Assembly (NCBI GenBank): GCA_029218485.1
Contig: JAQXRK010000013.1
Location: forward strand, 1 to 5,726
Length of the DNA stretch: 5,726 nt
Direction of reading: 5' to 3'
Source: a bacterium
Lineage (GTDB): Bacteria; Bacillota; Clostridia; Christensenellales; CAG-138
Shown: positions 5,697-5,726 of the stretch, piece after piece
Numbering within the stretch: the first letter of the stretch is position 1
Layout of the letters: each line of letters starts with the position of its first letter
Notes under the pieces: generated by a model
What the model was told of the DNA's origin: nothing
What the model saw: only the letters and a program-made list of their open reading frames with translations
The model's database searches: none
Program-made: the position numbers and the translations under genes

Positions 5697-5726
5697 GGTT
5701 TCCCCTCCTTACGGCATCGGCACGGC
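5542..5726. repeat. Diverged direct repeat, copy B (tctB end to tctA start)
   Basis: Partner of the segment at 1-185, in the same orientation and gap-free. Synonymous and conservative changes dominate in the tctA part (42 of 51 residues shared), as expected for two working paralogues under selection and not for an assembly duplicate. Confidence 0.95.
5709..5726 (-). CDS. tctB: TctB-type subunit, last five codons only (copy 2)
   Basis: Only A-V-P-M-P and a TAA stop are in the window. The identification comes from the first transporter: the last 16 bases (5711-5726) are identical to 170-185, which encode the same C-terminal residues of the complete TctB, at the same distance before tctA. The stop codon runs into the tctA ribosome binding site, as in copy 1. 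The rest of the gene lies beyond base 5726. Confidence 0.8.
   Translation of the reverse strand, partial: AVPMP

Overview
The window reads as a high-GC chromosomal segment (about 60 % G+C by eye) from an anaerobic member of the Bacillota, most likely class Clostridia. This rests on strong AGGAGG-type ribosome binding sites, a short lysine-rich lipoprotein signal peptide ending in FTACGKK, and the overall protein style. The taxonomic call is inference. Every gene I can support lies on the minus strand, so transcription runs from high to low coordinates, and the long plus-strand frames are antisense shadows.

In transcription order, the window opens in the last five codons of a tctB (5726-5709). 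It continues with a complete tctA (5696-4173), a sugar-phosphate-isomerase/epimerase-type TIM-barrel protein (4116-3238) and a Gfo/Idh/MocA-type NAD(P)-dependent oxidoreductase (3098-2082). A convincing intrinsic terminator (2062-2021) closes this unit. A new transcription unit then begins with a good promoter (-10 at 1913-1908) and a 9-bp inverted repeat at the start of the leader. It encodes a TctC-type lipoprotein solute receptor (1833-811), a hairpin between genes, a TctB (698-168) and the first 51 codons of a second TctA (155-1), which runs off the window.

The locus therefore holds parts of two paralogous tripartite tricarboxylate transporter (TTT) systems side by side. Bases 1-185 and 5542-5726 are homologous without gaps (about 83 % identical by hand count) and span the tctB end, the intergenic spacer and the tctA start in both copies. 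One transporter is co-transcribed with two sugar-type metabolic enzymes. The other has its own promoter and is separated by the terminator. The likely logic is periplasmic-face capture of a small carboxylate by the lipoprotein, cation-coupled import by TctA/TctB, and processing by the dehydrogenase and isomerase. The substrate cannot be read from the sequence; a sugar acid or similar polyhydroxy-carboxylate is a hypothesis drawn from the enzyme neighbours.

No stretch over 300 bases lacks a gene. The longest gap (1834-2081) holds the terminator, promoter and leader. I see no RNA genes, mobile elements, CRISPR arrays or origins. I found no clearly undescribed system; the points of interest are the tandem transporter paralogues and the regulatory structures between the genes.
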